A stretch of DNA of 62,571 bases, taken from the NCBI GenBank assembly GCA_020853975.1, contig JADYXW010000022.1, positions 1 to 62,571 of the forward strand, given 5' to 3'. Source of the stretch: Phycisphaerales bacterium (GTDB lineage Bacteria; Planctomycetota; Phycisphaerae; Phycisphaerales; UBA1924). The position numbers were made by a program, and so were the translations under genes. Under the pieces are notes generated by a model, which was not told the DNA's origin, made no database searches, and saw only the letters and a program-made list of their open reading frames with translations. How positions within the stretch are numbered: the stretch's first letter is position 1; every line of letters begins with the position of its first letter. This document shows, in pieces, positions 55,786 to 62,571 of this stretch.

Positions 55786-56762
55786 CCTAGCTTCATCGCC
55801 CGTGCCATCGCCCGGCCCATGTCCGCTGGGCTCATCGCGACCTCGACGCCCGCCGCCTGCAGGGCCTTGATCTTGCTGTCCGCGGTGTCGTCCGCGCCGC
55901 CGATGATCGCGCCCGCGTGGCCCATCCGCCGGCCCGGGGGGGCGGTCCGCCCCGCGATGAACGCCGCCACCGGCTTCTTCACGTGCTTCTTCACGTACTC
56001 CGCTGCTTCGACCTCGTCGGTCCCACCGATCTCGCCGATCATCAGGATGGCGTCGGTCTTCGGGTCCGCCTCGAACAGCCGGATGCAATCGATGTGATTC
56101 AACCCTCGCACCGGATCGCCCCCGATGCCCACGCAGGTTGACTGCGCCAGTCCCAGGCTCGAGGTCTGCCACACCGCCTCGTAGGTGAGCGTGCCCGAGC
56201 GGCTGACGATCCCCACGCTCTTGCCGAGCTTGCTCGCGCTCACGTGCGTGTGGATGTACCCGGGCATGATGCCGATCTTGCACCCCGCGTTCGTGTACCG
56301 GTCCTGCCCGGAGGTCCCGCCCCCGGTCTTCGGACCCGGCGTGATCACTCCGGGGCAGTTTGGCCCCACGAGCACAGCGCGGCAGGCGGGGTCGCTCATC
56401 GACGATGTCTTGTTGAACTCGTCCAGGAACGCCCGCACGCGGATCATGTCCTGGACGGGGATGCCCTCTGTGATGCAGCAGACGACGCGGATGCCCGCGT
56501 CCGCCGCCTCCAGGACCGCGTCCGCCGCGAACGCAGGAGGGACGAAGATCATCGTGGCGTCGGCGCCGGTGGCCTTCACCGCCGCGTGCACCGTGTCAAA
56601 GATCGGCAGCCCGTTCTCGTCCTTGGTCCCTCCCTTGCCGGGCGTGACACCCCCCACCATCTGCGTGCCGTAGTGGAAGCACCCCCTGGTGTGGCTGGCG
56701 CCGAAGGCGCCGGTGATTCCCTGGCACAGGACCCTGGTCTTTTCGCTGACGAGAATGGCCAT
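55782..56762 (-). CDS. sucD: succinyl-CoA ligase (ADP/GDP-forming), alpha subunit
   Basis: SucD, with SucC, converts succinyl-CoA to succinate with substrate-level phosphorylation. The 326-residue protein has [14 protein letters not shown], the CoA-binding [11 protein letters not shown], and the phospho-His region [10 protein letters not shown]. It is about 35 residues longer than E. coli SucD, partly from an insertion after VITPG ([17 protein letters not shown]). No sucC is adjacent. Confidence 0.95.
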   Translation of the reverse strand: MAILVSEKTRVLCQGITGAFGASHTRGCFHYGTQMVGGVTPGKGGTKDENGLPIFDTVHAAVKATGADATMIFVPPAFAADAVLEAADAGIRVVCCITEGIPVQDMIRVRAFLDEFNKTSSMSDPACRAVLVGPNCPGVITPGPKTGGGTSGQDRYTNAGCKIGIMPGYIHTHVSASKLGKSVGIVSRSGTLTYEAVWQTSSLGLAQSTCVGIGGDPVRGLNHIDCIRLFEADPKTDAILMIGEIGGTDEVEAAEYVKKHVKKPVAAFIAGRTAPPGRRMGHAGAIIGGADDTADSKIKALQAAGVEVAMSPADMGRAMARAMKLG

Positions 56763-56771
56763 AAGGACAGC

Positions 56772-56777
56772 AGGTTA
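56772..56777 (-). promoter_or_regulatory. -10-like TAACCT 9 nt before the sucD ATG
   Basis: On the minus strand TAACCT ends 9 nt before ATG 56762. It fits the recurring start pattern, although AAGG-like bases are absent and the spacing is at the upper end. Confidence 0.3.
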
Positions 56778-58544
56778 GGCTTGGCCCGGGCGCTGCATCC
56801 CGCACCAGTCCCCCCACGCGTGGCGCAAGGCCGCCTCAAACCGAGCCACAAAGGCTCCCCCGTCCGCGAGCGAAGACGCCGCGACCCGCCGCCGCAAGCC
56901 CGCCCGCAGCCGGCCGAGCCCCGCCGGGTCCGCCCCGAGCTCCGAAGCGATGCGTACGTACGCGTCCTCGTCCCTCGCGATCCAGTCCGGGCACCCCGCG
57001 GCGTGGAGCAGGGTCACGCCGACCCGCGACACGTGCACCGCCCCCTCCAGCGTCACCACCGGCACGCCCATCCAGAGCGCCTCGCAGGTCGTCGTCGTGC
57101 CGTGGTACGGATACGTGTCCAGCGCGACGTCCACCCGCGCGTATGTGGCCAGATGCTCCGCGGGCGTCCTGGTCGTGGGCAGCACTTCGAGCCGCGATGG
57201 ATCAATCCCCGCGCTCGCCGCGCCGGTACGCAGCCTCTCCCGCACCGCCGGGATGTCAAACCCCACGCCCTTGAGCAACAGGCGTGACCCCGGCACCTCG
57301 CGCAGCACCCTGCTCCACAGCGCCAGCACGCGCGGGCTGAGCTTCGCCGGGTTGTTGAACGAACCGAACGTAACCCCGCGCCCCGCCGCCGCCGGCAAGG
57401 GTGCCACGCCCGGCGCCGCATCCGGCGGCCTGAAGCACAGGAAGCACGGGTCGAGCTTGAGCAGCCTCTCCGTGTGCCACTGCTCACTGCCGGGCGGGTC
57501 GGTCAGGCTGTCCACCACGCGCCAGCCCACGCCCGCCATGCCGGTCGTCGCCGGATACCCGAGGTACGACACGCAGACCGGTGCCGGGTGGAACGCCATC
57601 ACCGCCACGCGGCTGTCCACGGTGTGGCCCCCCAGGTCCACCGCGACGTCGATGCCGTCCTTCCGCATCTGGGCCGCCACCGACGCATCGCCAAGCGACT
57701 CCACCTCGCGCCAACCCGCCGCCAGCTTGCGCAGCCCCCCGGTCGTCGCGTCCCTCCTTCGGCTGGCGTCATAGACGTGCAGTCTGAGCCCCGCGGGAGT
57801 GTGCTCAAACAGGGGCGACATGAAGTGCGCCACGGGGTGATCGAACCAGTCCGCCGAGAGCAACCCGACCTTCAGGACCCTCGCCGCGTCCCTGGTGTTC
57901 GCGAAGTCGGGCCGCGCGCCCGCCACCCGGGCAAAGAGCGCTCCCAGCGCCCGCGCGTGCTCCAGCCTCTCCGCCGGGTTTACGTCCTCGTAGTTCAGCG
58001 AGTTCACGAGCTGTGTGCGGAGCAGCACGTCGTTCGGGAACGCGGCGGCCCCTTCCCTCAACATCGCCATGGCCTCGGCGGTACGGTGCGCTCGCACCAA
58101 CGCCGCCGCGTGCTGCCTGAGGTACACCACCGAGCCCGGATCGATCTGCCTCGCCCTGGCAAACGCCTCCGCCGCCCCGTCGTACTTCTTCTGGTTGAGC
58201 AGCGCCCCGCCCAGACCGTTGTGCAGGCTGGGCAGCCCGCCGTCCATGCTGATCCCGGCGCGAAAGACCCGCTCGGCCTCTTCGAGCCTTCCAAGCACCA
58301 CCAGCACGGTCCCGTGCGCGTCGCACGCCGCGGGCGATGGGGAGAGTTCCATTGCCCGCGCGGTGAAATAGACCGCCTGATCGGCCTTGGCAGTGTTGAG
58401 GAGCGCGAGCCCGAGGAGCCTCGACGCGTCGGCGTCAGCGGGCGCCTTGCGCACCCGCGCTCGCAAGCCCGGCTCCGCCTGCGCCGACCTGCCCTGAGAG
58501 ATCAGGTCCGCCGCACGCAGCACGCTCGGGTCCGGCATCGCCAT
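56775..58544 (-). CDS. TPR protein with GT41 (O-GlcNAc-transferase-like) domain, copy B
   Basis: The 589-residue protein has an N-terminal TPR array (about 1-190) and a C-terminal GT41 domain (about 220-575). Diagnostic segments: VGLLSADWFDHPVAHFM, VDLGGHT, YLGYPATTG, VTFGSFNNPAKLSP and GTTTTCEALWMGVPVVTL. GT41 enzymes transfer sugar from UDP-sugar to Ser/Thr of proteins. It overlaps copy A by 110 bp. Confidence 0.88.
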   Translation of the reverse strand: MAMPDPSVLRAADLISQGRSAQAEPGLRARVRKAPADADASRLLGLALLNTAKADQAVYFTARAMELSPSPAACDAHGTVLVVLGRLEEAERVFRAGISMDGGLPSLHNGLGGALLNQKKYDGAAEAFARARQIDPGSVVYLRQHAAALVRAHRTAEAMAMLREGAAAFPNDVLLRTQLVNSLNYEDVNPAERLEHARALGALFARVAGARPDFANTRDAARVLKVGLLSADWFDHPVAHFMSPLFEHTPAGLRLHVYDASRRRDATTGGLRKLAAGWREVESLGDASVAAQMRKDGIDVAVDLGGHTVDSRVAVMAFHPAPVCVSYLGYPATTGMAGVGWRVVDSLTDPPGSEQWHTERLLKLDPCFLCFRPPDAAPGVAPLPAAAGRGVTFGSFNNPAKLSPRVLALWSRVLREVPGSRLLLKGVGFDIPAVRERLRTGAASAGIDPSRLEVLPTTRTPAEHLATYARVDVALDTYPYHGTTTTCEALWMGVPVVTLEGAVHVSRVGVTLLHAAGCPDWIARDEDAYVRIASELGADPAGLGRLRAGLRRRVAASSLADGGAFVARFEAALRHAWGDWCGMQRPGQA

Positions 58545-60327
58545 GGCTCGGCGAATGTACGCCGCCCGCGCGGCACCAGCGCGTCCACTCGCCGCGCAGC
58601 GCCGCCGTCCAACCCTCAGCAAACCTCCCCGCGTCACAAAGGGAAGAAGCCCGCACACGCTCCCGCAGCCCGGCCCGCAGGGCCCGCAGTCCGGCGATAT
58701 CTCCCGCCAGAGCCGCCGCCCTGCTCGCGTACTCCTCCCCGCTCCCCGTGACCCACTCGCCGCACCCGGAGGCCTTCAGCACGCTCGCGCTCACCCGCGA
58801 CGCGTGCGAGCGCCCTGTCAGCGTCACCACCGGCACGCCCATCCACAGGGCCTCGCAGGTCGTCGTCGTGCCCGAGTACGGGTGCGTGTCGAGCGCGATG
58901 TCCACCTCGGCGTACGCCCGCAGGTGCTCCCCGTACCCGCCCCGGTAGACCAGGATCTCGACGCGCGAGGGGTCGATGCCCGCCTGCGCCAGCCTCCTCT
59001 GCACCACGCCCCGGCTCGTGGGCTCGTCCAGCCCCTTGCCCTTGAGCGCCAGCCTGGCCCCGGGCACCGCCTTCAGCACACCCGCCCACAGCGAGAGCGT
59101 CGCTCCGGAGGTCTTCGTCGCGTTGTTGAAAGAGCCGAACGTCACGTGCCCGCGCGATGCCGAGGGCGAGGGCGCAACCGGCCCGCCCTCGTCCGGACCG
59201 CACGCCCCTGGGTCGAAGCACACCATGCACCCATCGAGCCTCACGAGCCGCTCAGTCGCGAACGCCTCGGTCCCCGCCGGGTCCGTCACCCAGTCCACCA
59301 GCCTCGCGTCCACTCCCGGGAGGCCCGTGGTGTTCGCATACCCCAGGTACGTGATCTGCACCGGCGCCGGACGGCTGGCGAGCACCGCAAGCCTCGTCCC
59401 GCCCGTGTGCCCCGCCAGGTCCACCAGCACGTCCACACCGTCGCGACGGATCAGGTCCGCCAACGCCGCATCGTCCAGCCCCAGGACATCGCGCCAGGCG
59501 TCGACCGAATCCCGCACGAGAGACGTCGTGTCATCACCCCGCACCAGCGACGAGTACGCGACGAACTCCACCTCGTGCTTCGAGGCGTGGCGCAGCAGCG
59601 GCAGCATGAACCGAGCCACGGGATGCTCGCGGAAGTCCGGCGAGAGCAGCCCGACCCGCAGCCTCTTCCGAGAATCACGCGAGTTCGTGTGGGGCCGTCC
59701 GGTCGGCGCCCGCTCCGCCATCATCGCCCCCAGCTCTCGGTGTCGGCGGCAGATCTCGGCCGGGTCCGTCCCGCCCGCGGCGTTCAGCGCATGGCACAGG
59801 TTCGCTCGCGTGCGCAGGTCGTTCGGGTCCGTCGCGACGGCACGCGCAAACCACTCCGACGCCTCTTCCGCGTACCCCAGACCCGCGAGACAGGTCGCGA
59901 ATACGGAGACCGGCTCGGCCACCTGGGGGGCGCGCTGCATGGCGTGCATCGCCTGTTCCATCGCGGGCACGAAGAGCCCGCCCTGCGCCAGCATCTTGGC
60001 CAGCACCACCCGCGCGCGCGCGTCATTGGGGAACGCCTCGACCGCCGCCCTGACCTGCCCGACACCTTCGTCCCACCTTCCGCAGTCGAACAGTGCGCAG
60101 CCGTACTCAACCAGGGCGTCCGCCTGCGGCGGGCGATAGTCCGCCGCGACCTTCAGCCACTCCAGAGCGTCGGGCGTACGGCCGAGCCGGACGAACGAAA
60201 GTCCCAGCAGGTACGCCCCCGCTGCGTCGCCCTTCCCTCGGCGCATGGTGGGCAGGAGCATCTCCAAGGCGTCCGCGTAACGGCCCTCGGTCACGCGGTC
60301 CGCCGCCGTCTGGATGAGCGTCTTCAC
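58435..60327 (-). CDS. TPR protein with GT41 domain, copy A
   Basis: The 630-residue protein matches copy B: TPR array about 1-190, then VGLLSPDFREHPVARFM, VDLAGHTGGTR, YLGYANTTG, VTFGSFNNATKTS and GTTTTCEALWMGVPVVTL. The start is uncertain: GTG 60327 aligns with copy B's N-terminus; ATG 60366 is an alternative. The last 40 or so residues after WTRWC run on into copy B's coding region in another frame, as if the ancestral stop were lost. Confidence 0.85.
   Translation of the reverse strand: MKTLIQTAADRVTEGRYADALEMLLPTMRRGKGDAAGAYLLGLSFVRLGRTPDALEWLKVAADYRPPQADALVEYGCALFDCGRWDEGVGQVRAAVEAFPNDARARVVLAKMLAQGGLFVPAMEQAMHAMQRAPQVAEPVSVFATCLAGLGYAEEASEWFARAVATDPNDLRTRANLCHALNAAGGTDPAEICRRHRELGAMMAERAPTGRPHTNSRDSRKRLRVGLLSPDFREHPVARFMLPLLRHASKHEVEFVAYSSLVRGDDTTSLVRDSVDAWRDVLGLDDAALADLIRRDGVDVLVDLAGHTGGTRLAVLASRPAPVQITYLGYANTTGLPGVDARLVDWVTDPAGTEAFATERLVRLDGCMVCFDPGACGPDEGGPVAPSPSASRGHVTFGSFNNATKTSGATLSLWAGVLKAVPGARLALKGKGLDEPTSRGVVQRRLAQAGIDPSRVEILVYRGGYGEHLRAYAEVDIALDTHPYSGTTTTCEALWMGVPVVTLTGRSHASRVSASVLKASGCGEWVTGSGEEYASRAAALAGDIAGLRALRAGLRERVRASSLCDAGRFAEGWTAALRGEWTRWCRAGGVHSPSHGDAGPERAACGGPDLSGQVGAGGAGLASAGAQGAR
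58554..58559 (-). promoter_or_regulatory. -10-like TACATT 9 nt before the copy B ATG
   Basis: On the minus strand TACATT ends 9 nt before ATG 58544, inside the coding sequence of copy A. It could give copy B its own start. Confidence 0.25.
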
Positions 60328-60382
60328 CCCGCCACTATCGGCCCCAAAGCCATGCCCCCAACGCATTTCCGCGAGTGCCGGC

Positions 60383-60411
60383 TTGACACAGGGGCGCTGG
60401 CCTGCTCCCAT
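60383..60411 (+). promoter_or_regulatory. sigma-70-like promoter of the MgtC gene
   Basis: TTGACA at 60383-60388 and TCCCAT at 60406-60411 are 17 bp apart, and ATG 60417 starts 5 nt after the -10. No Shine-Dalgarno is visible, so the mRNA is predicted to be leaderless. Confidence 0.5.
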
Positions 60412-60416
60412 GGGGC

Positions 60417-60950
60417 ATGGCACCGCTCACCGCGACAGAGATCACAACTCGCCTCGCCGCCGCCCTCGTCGCCGGGGCGCTCGTCGGCCTGGAGCGCGAG
60501 CGCAAGCGCCGCCCCGCCGGCTTCCGCACCATGATCCTCATCTCGCTTGGGTCGTGCGGCTTTGTGGTCGCGGGGCTCTCCACCCTCGCCTCGTTCCCCG
60601 ACTCCGGGCAGGCGGAGGTCAGCCGCATCCTCCAAGGCCTGATGAGCGGCATCGGGTTCCTCGGCGCGGGCGCCGTCATTCAGAACAAGAAGGCGGTCCG
60701 CGGGCTCACCACCGCCGCCGCCGTCTGGGTCACCGCTGCCCTCGGGGCCATGTGCGGCATCGGGCAGTTCGTGCTCGCGGGGATTCTCGCCGCGTTCACG
60801 CTCTTCACCCTGATCGTGCTGGAACGAGTCGAAGAACGCTACTTCCCCGAGCCGGACTTTGACAACCCCGATCAGAGCGCGGCCGCCGCCGCCCTCAAGG
60901 GCGAGAGCCCGCGCCAGCCCCCACGGGGCAACGGTCCCCCCAGGACCTGA
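60417..60950 (+). CDS. MgtC/SapB-family membrane protein
   Basis: The 177-residue protein has the family core: LVGLERERKRRPAGFRTMIL, then ILQGLMSGIGFLGAGAVIQN and VRGLTTAAAVWVTAALG, with four or five TM helices. MgtC homologues are linked to growth at low magnesium and to F-ATPase or phosphate-level control. The C-terminal tail (60 residues) is charged and proline-rich. The GNAT gene follows after 4 bp. Confidence 0.9.
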   Translation: MAPLTATEITTRLAAALVAGALVGLERERKRRPAGFRTMILISLGSCGFVVAGLSTLASFPDSGQAEVSRILQGLMSGIGFLGAGAVIQNKKAVRGLTTAAAVWVTAALGAMCGIGQFVLAGILAAFTLFTLIVLERVEERYFPEPDFDNPDQSAAAAALKGESPRQPPRGNGPPRT

Positions 60951-60954
60951 GCCC

Positions 60955-61512
60955 ATGGCCACCATCGAACCAACCACGCACGAACGCCCGGCCGCGGGCG
61001 GCACGTTTCGCGTCCGCCCCGCCACGCCCGAGGACGCCGCCGCGATGCTCGACGCGGCCCACGACGCCTTCCGCACCAGCCCCTACCTGCTCACCAGCCC
61101 CGACGAGTTCACCATGACCGAGTCCGACGAGCGCGCGTTCGTCGCCGGCATCCTCGCGCACCCGCGCCAGCTCATGCTCATCGCCGAAGCAGGGGGCCTG
61201 GTGCTCGGCATGCTCGACATGCGCCAGCCAAGCACCCGGCGCAAGGCCCGCCATCGCGTGCTGCTCGGCATGAGCGTGCGGGAGGCGCTCCGGGGGCAGG
61301 GCGTGGGGACAGCGCTCATGGCCCGCGCCATTGAGCGGGCACGGGCTCACCCCGACCTTTCGCTCGTCACGCTCGAGGTCTACGCCGCCAACAGCCGCGC
61401 CATCGCGCTCTACGAGCGTTTCGGCTTCGTGCCAAAGGGCACGCTCCCCGGAGGGCTGGTGCACGACGACGGCTCCGCCTGGGACCAGGTCGAGATGTAC
61501 CTGCCGGTCTAG
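60955..61512 (+). CDS. GNAT-family N-acetyltransferase
   Basis: The 185-residue protein is a GNAT domain: FRVRPATPEDAAAML opening, MSVREALRGQGVGTALMARAIERAR (the acetyl-CoA R/Q-x-x-G-x-G/A loop), and LEVYAANSRAIALYERFGFV. The substrate is not predictable. It is 4 bp downstream of the MgtC gene, so probably co-transcribed. Its stop overlaps the convergent DinB gene by 4 bp. Confidence 0.88.
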   Translation: MATIEPTTHERPAAGGTFRVRPATPEDAAAMLDAAHDAFRTSPYLLTSPDEFTMTESDERAFVAGILAHPRQLMLIAEAGGLVLGMLDMRQPSTRRKARHRVLLGMSVREALRGQGVGTALMARAIERARAHPDLSLVTLEVYAANSRAIALYERFGFVPKGTLPGGLVHDDGSAWDQVEMYLPV

Positions 61513-62039
61513 CGGCTGTGGCCCGGCCGCTCGAATGTGTTGATGTACGCACGCCACGGGCCCACCTCGTCGCGCATGCTCCACGCCAGCGCGAGGCACG
61601 CCTGGCGGATGTGGTGCAGGTCGTGCGCCGCGCAGGTCGTGAGCAGTTGTCCCAGCGTCACCTCGCCCAGCGCGGGGTGCAGCCCGCGCCTGGCAAGGTC
61701 CGCATCGCACAGCCCCATCGCCGCCAGAGCCCGGAGCGATTCCCGCCGCAGCGACTCGAACTCGTCGAGAAGGCTCGCGAGGCTCCTGCCGCTCTCGGGC
61801 TTGATCGTGGCGTCATGCGGGAACGGGTCGAACGCGCGCGACGTGCCGTGCTCCAGGACGATCTTCGCCCGCGGGATCCAGTCGAGCCTCTCGCCCACGA
61901 TCAGGTGCCCCACTACTTCGTACGCGCTCCACGTGCCGGGCCCATAGTTCCCCCGTACCGCTGCTTCCGGGAGCCCCGCGAGCAGGGCGCGCAGCACGCC
62001 GGGCGTACGCTCCAGCATCGGCAGAATCTGTGCAAGCAC
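61509..62039 (-). CDS. DinB-superfamily protein (GTG start)
   Basis: The 176-residue four-helix protein has the DinB_2 layout: WSAYEVVGHLIVGERLDWIPR and the histidine cluster HDLHHIRQ, which usually binds a metal. GTG 62039 is chosen because GAGGAGG lies 5 nt upstream. Such proteins include metal-dependent thiol transferases; the substrate is unknown. It is 10 bp downstream of purB. Confidence 0.8.
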   Translation of the reverse strand: MLAQILPMLERTPGVLRALLAGLPEAAVRGNYGPGTWSAYEVVGHLIVGERLDWIPRAKIVLEHGTSRAFDPFPHDATIKPESGRSLASLLDEFESLRRESLRALAAMGLCDADLARRGLHPALGEVTLGQLLTTCAAHDLHHIRQACLALAWSMRDEVGPWRAYINTFERPGHSR

Positions 62040-62049
62040 GCTCGCCTCC

Positions 62050-62571
62050 TCAGACCTTTGGCCCGCTCTCGCCGAGTTTCGCGATCGCCTCGCCGTACTC
62101 CCTGCGCAGCGGCTCCACCACTTCCTTGATGAACCGCTCGGTCTGCTCGACACTCCGCCCGACGTACTTCATCGGGTCCATCACGCCCTCCCAGTCCAGT
62201 TCGCCCGAGAGCGCGCCGCCCCTAGCCTTTGAATGGAAGTTCTTGTCCGCCTTCAACCGCTCCAGCAGGTCGTTGTCCAGCCCCTCCTGCTTCACGCGCA
62301 TGCCCGCGGCCTGCGCGTGCACGCGGATCAGCTCGTGATAGTGCTGCCGGTCCCCGCCCAGCTTTACGCACGCCATCAGGATGTTCTCCGTCGCCATGAA
62401 GGGCAGCTCGGCCATCAGGTTCTTGCGAACCATCGCCTCATGCACGATCAGGCCGCTCGCGACATTGTGCATCAGGTCCAGCGCGCCGTCGAGGGCCAGG
62501 AACGCCTCGGGGAGCGACAGTCGCCGGTTGCTGCTGTCGTCCAGCGTGCGCTCCAGCCACTGCGTCGCCGC
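62050..62571 (-). CDS. purB: adenylosuccinate lyase, C-terminal part (runs off the window)
   Basis: The visible part is about 173 codons ending GESGPKV. The edge-proximal residues QWLERTLDDSSNRRLSLPEA and then ALDLMHNVASGLIVHE match the C-terminal half of the eukaryote-type adenylosuccinate lyase. The enzyme splits adenylosuccinate and SAICAR in purine synthesis. The N-terminal two thirds lie past base 62571, so the gene is truncated only by the window. Confidence 0.9.
   Translation of the reverse strand, partial: AATQWLERTLDDSSNRRLSLPEAFLALDGALDLMHNVASGLIVHEAMVRKNLMAELPFMATENILMACVKLGGDRQHYHELIRVHAQAAGMRVKQEGLDNDLLERLKADKNFHSKARGGALSGELDWEGVMDPMKYVGRSVEQTERFIKEVVEPLRREYGEAIAKLGESGPKV

Noticed and set aside
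58543..60534. 663-codon plus-strand frame under the GT41 genes
   Set aside because: Antisense shadow; rich in Arg, His, Pro and lacking any domain.

Overview
The window looks like chromosomal DNA from a GC-rich planctomycete, most likely a Phycisphaerales-type lineage. The evidence is five secreted proteins ending in a duplicated calcium-loop dockerin domain with a terminal Gly-Gly-x-Cys-Pro, four zinc-ribbon membrane proteins, a PEP-CTERM protein, a MoxR/DUF58/VWA operon and two GT41-type glycosyltransferases. The lineage is inferred from gene content, not from a phylogenetic marker search. Gene density is high. I see no rRNA, tRNA, CRISPR array, insertion sequence or prophage, and no gene-free stretch longer than about 300 bases.

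Layout. 1-6994: a PEP-CTERM formylglycine-enzyme-like protein, lepA, a dockerin protein, a serine-hydrolase lipoprotein and a kelch-dockerin protein. 7140-9973: a dockerin protein followed by three zinc-ribbon membrane proteins, two of them recent duplicates. 9904-21305: housekeeping genes (HAD phosphatase, spermidine-synthase-like fusion, hisS, a MESH1-like HD hydrolase, a PDZ protein, yicC, secG, tpiA, a SpoIIE-type phosphatase, pdhA, a small BFD-type ferredoxin). 21294-26671: a 1393-residue PQQ-propeller protein, a small membrane protein and a lipoprotein.

26675-42159 (minus strand): a compact operon-like run in the order Fe-type permease, NHL lipoprotein, 1026-residue VWA protein, MoxR, DUF58, BatA-like VWA protein, a 783-residue GATase-like membrane protein, ABC ATPase and a double ABC-2 permease. 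Several junctions overlap by 4 bp. It looks like one envelope machine: an AAA+ chaperone (MoxR), three proteins with metal-binding DxSxS sites, and an ABC exporter.

42186-48912: CotH-kinase dockerin protein, nadA, PilZ protein and two glycosyltransferases. 49187-53365: pstS-pstC-pstA-pstB, the high-affinity phosphate uptake operon, preceded by a Pho-box-like repeat; PstA carries a FlgK-like insertion. 53527-55785: dockerin protein, terminator and zinc-ribbon protein. 55782-62571: sucD, two tandem TPR-GT41 glycosyltransferases, an MgtC-GNAT pair, a DinB protein, and the 3' end of purB.

The sequence suggests two kinds of translation start. Many first-in-unit genes have a TAnnnT hexamer 5-9 nt before the start codon and no Shine-Dalgarno, which suggests leaderless mRNAs. 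Others have clear GGAGG-type sites.
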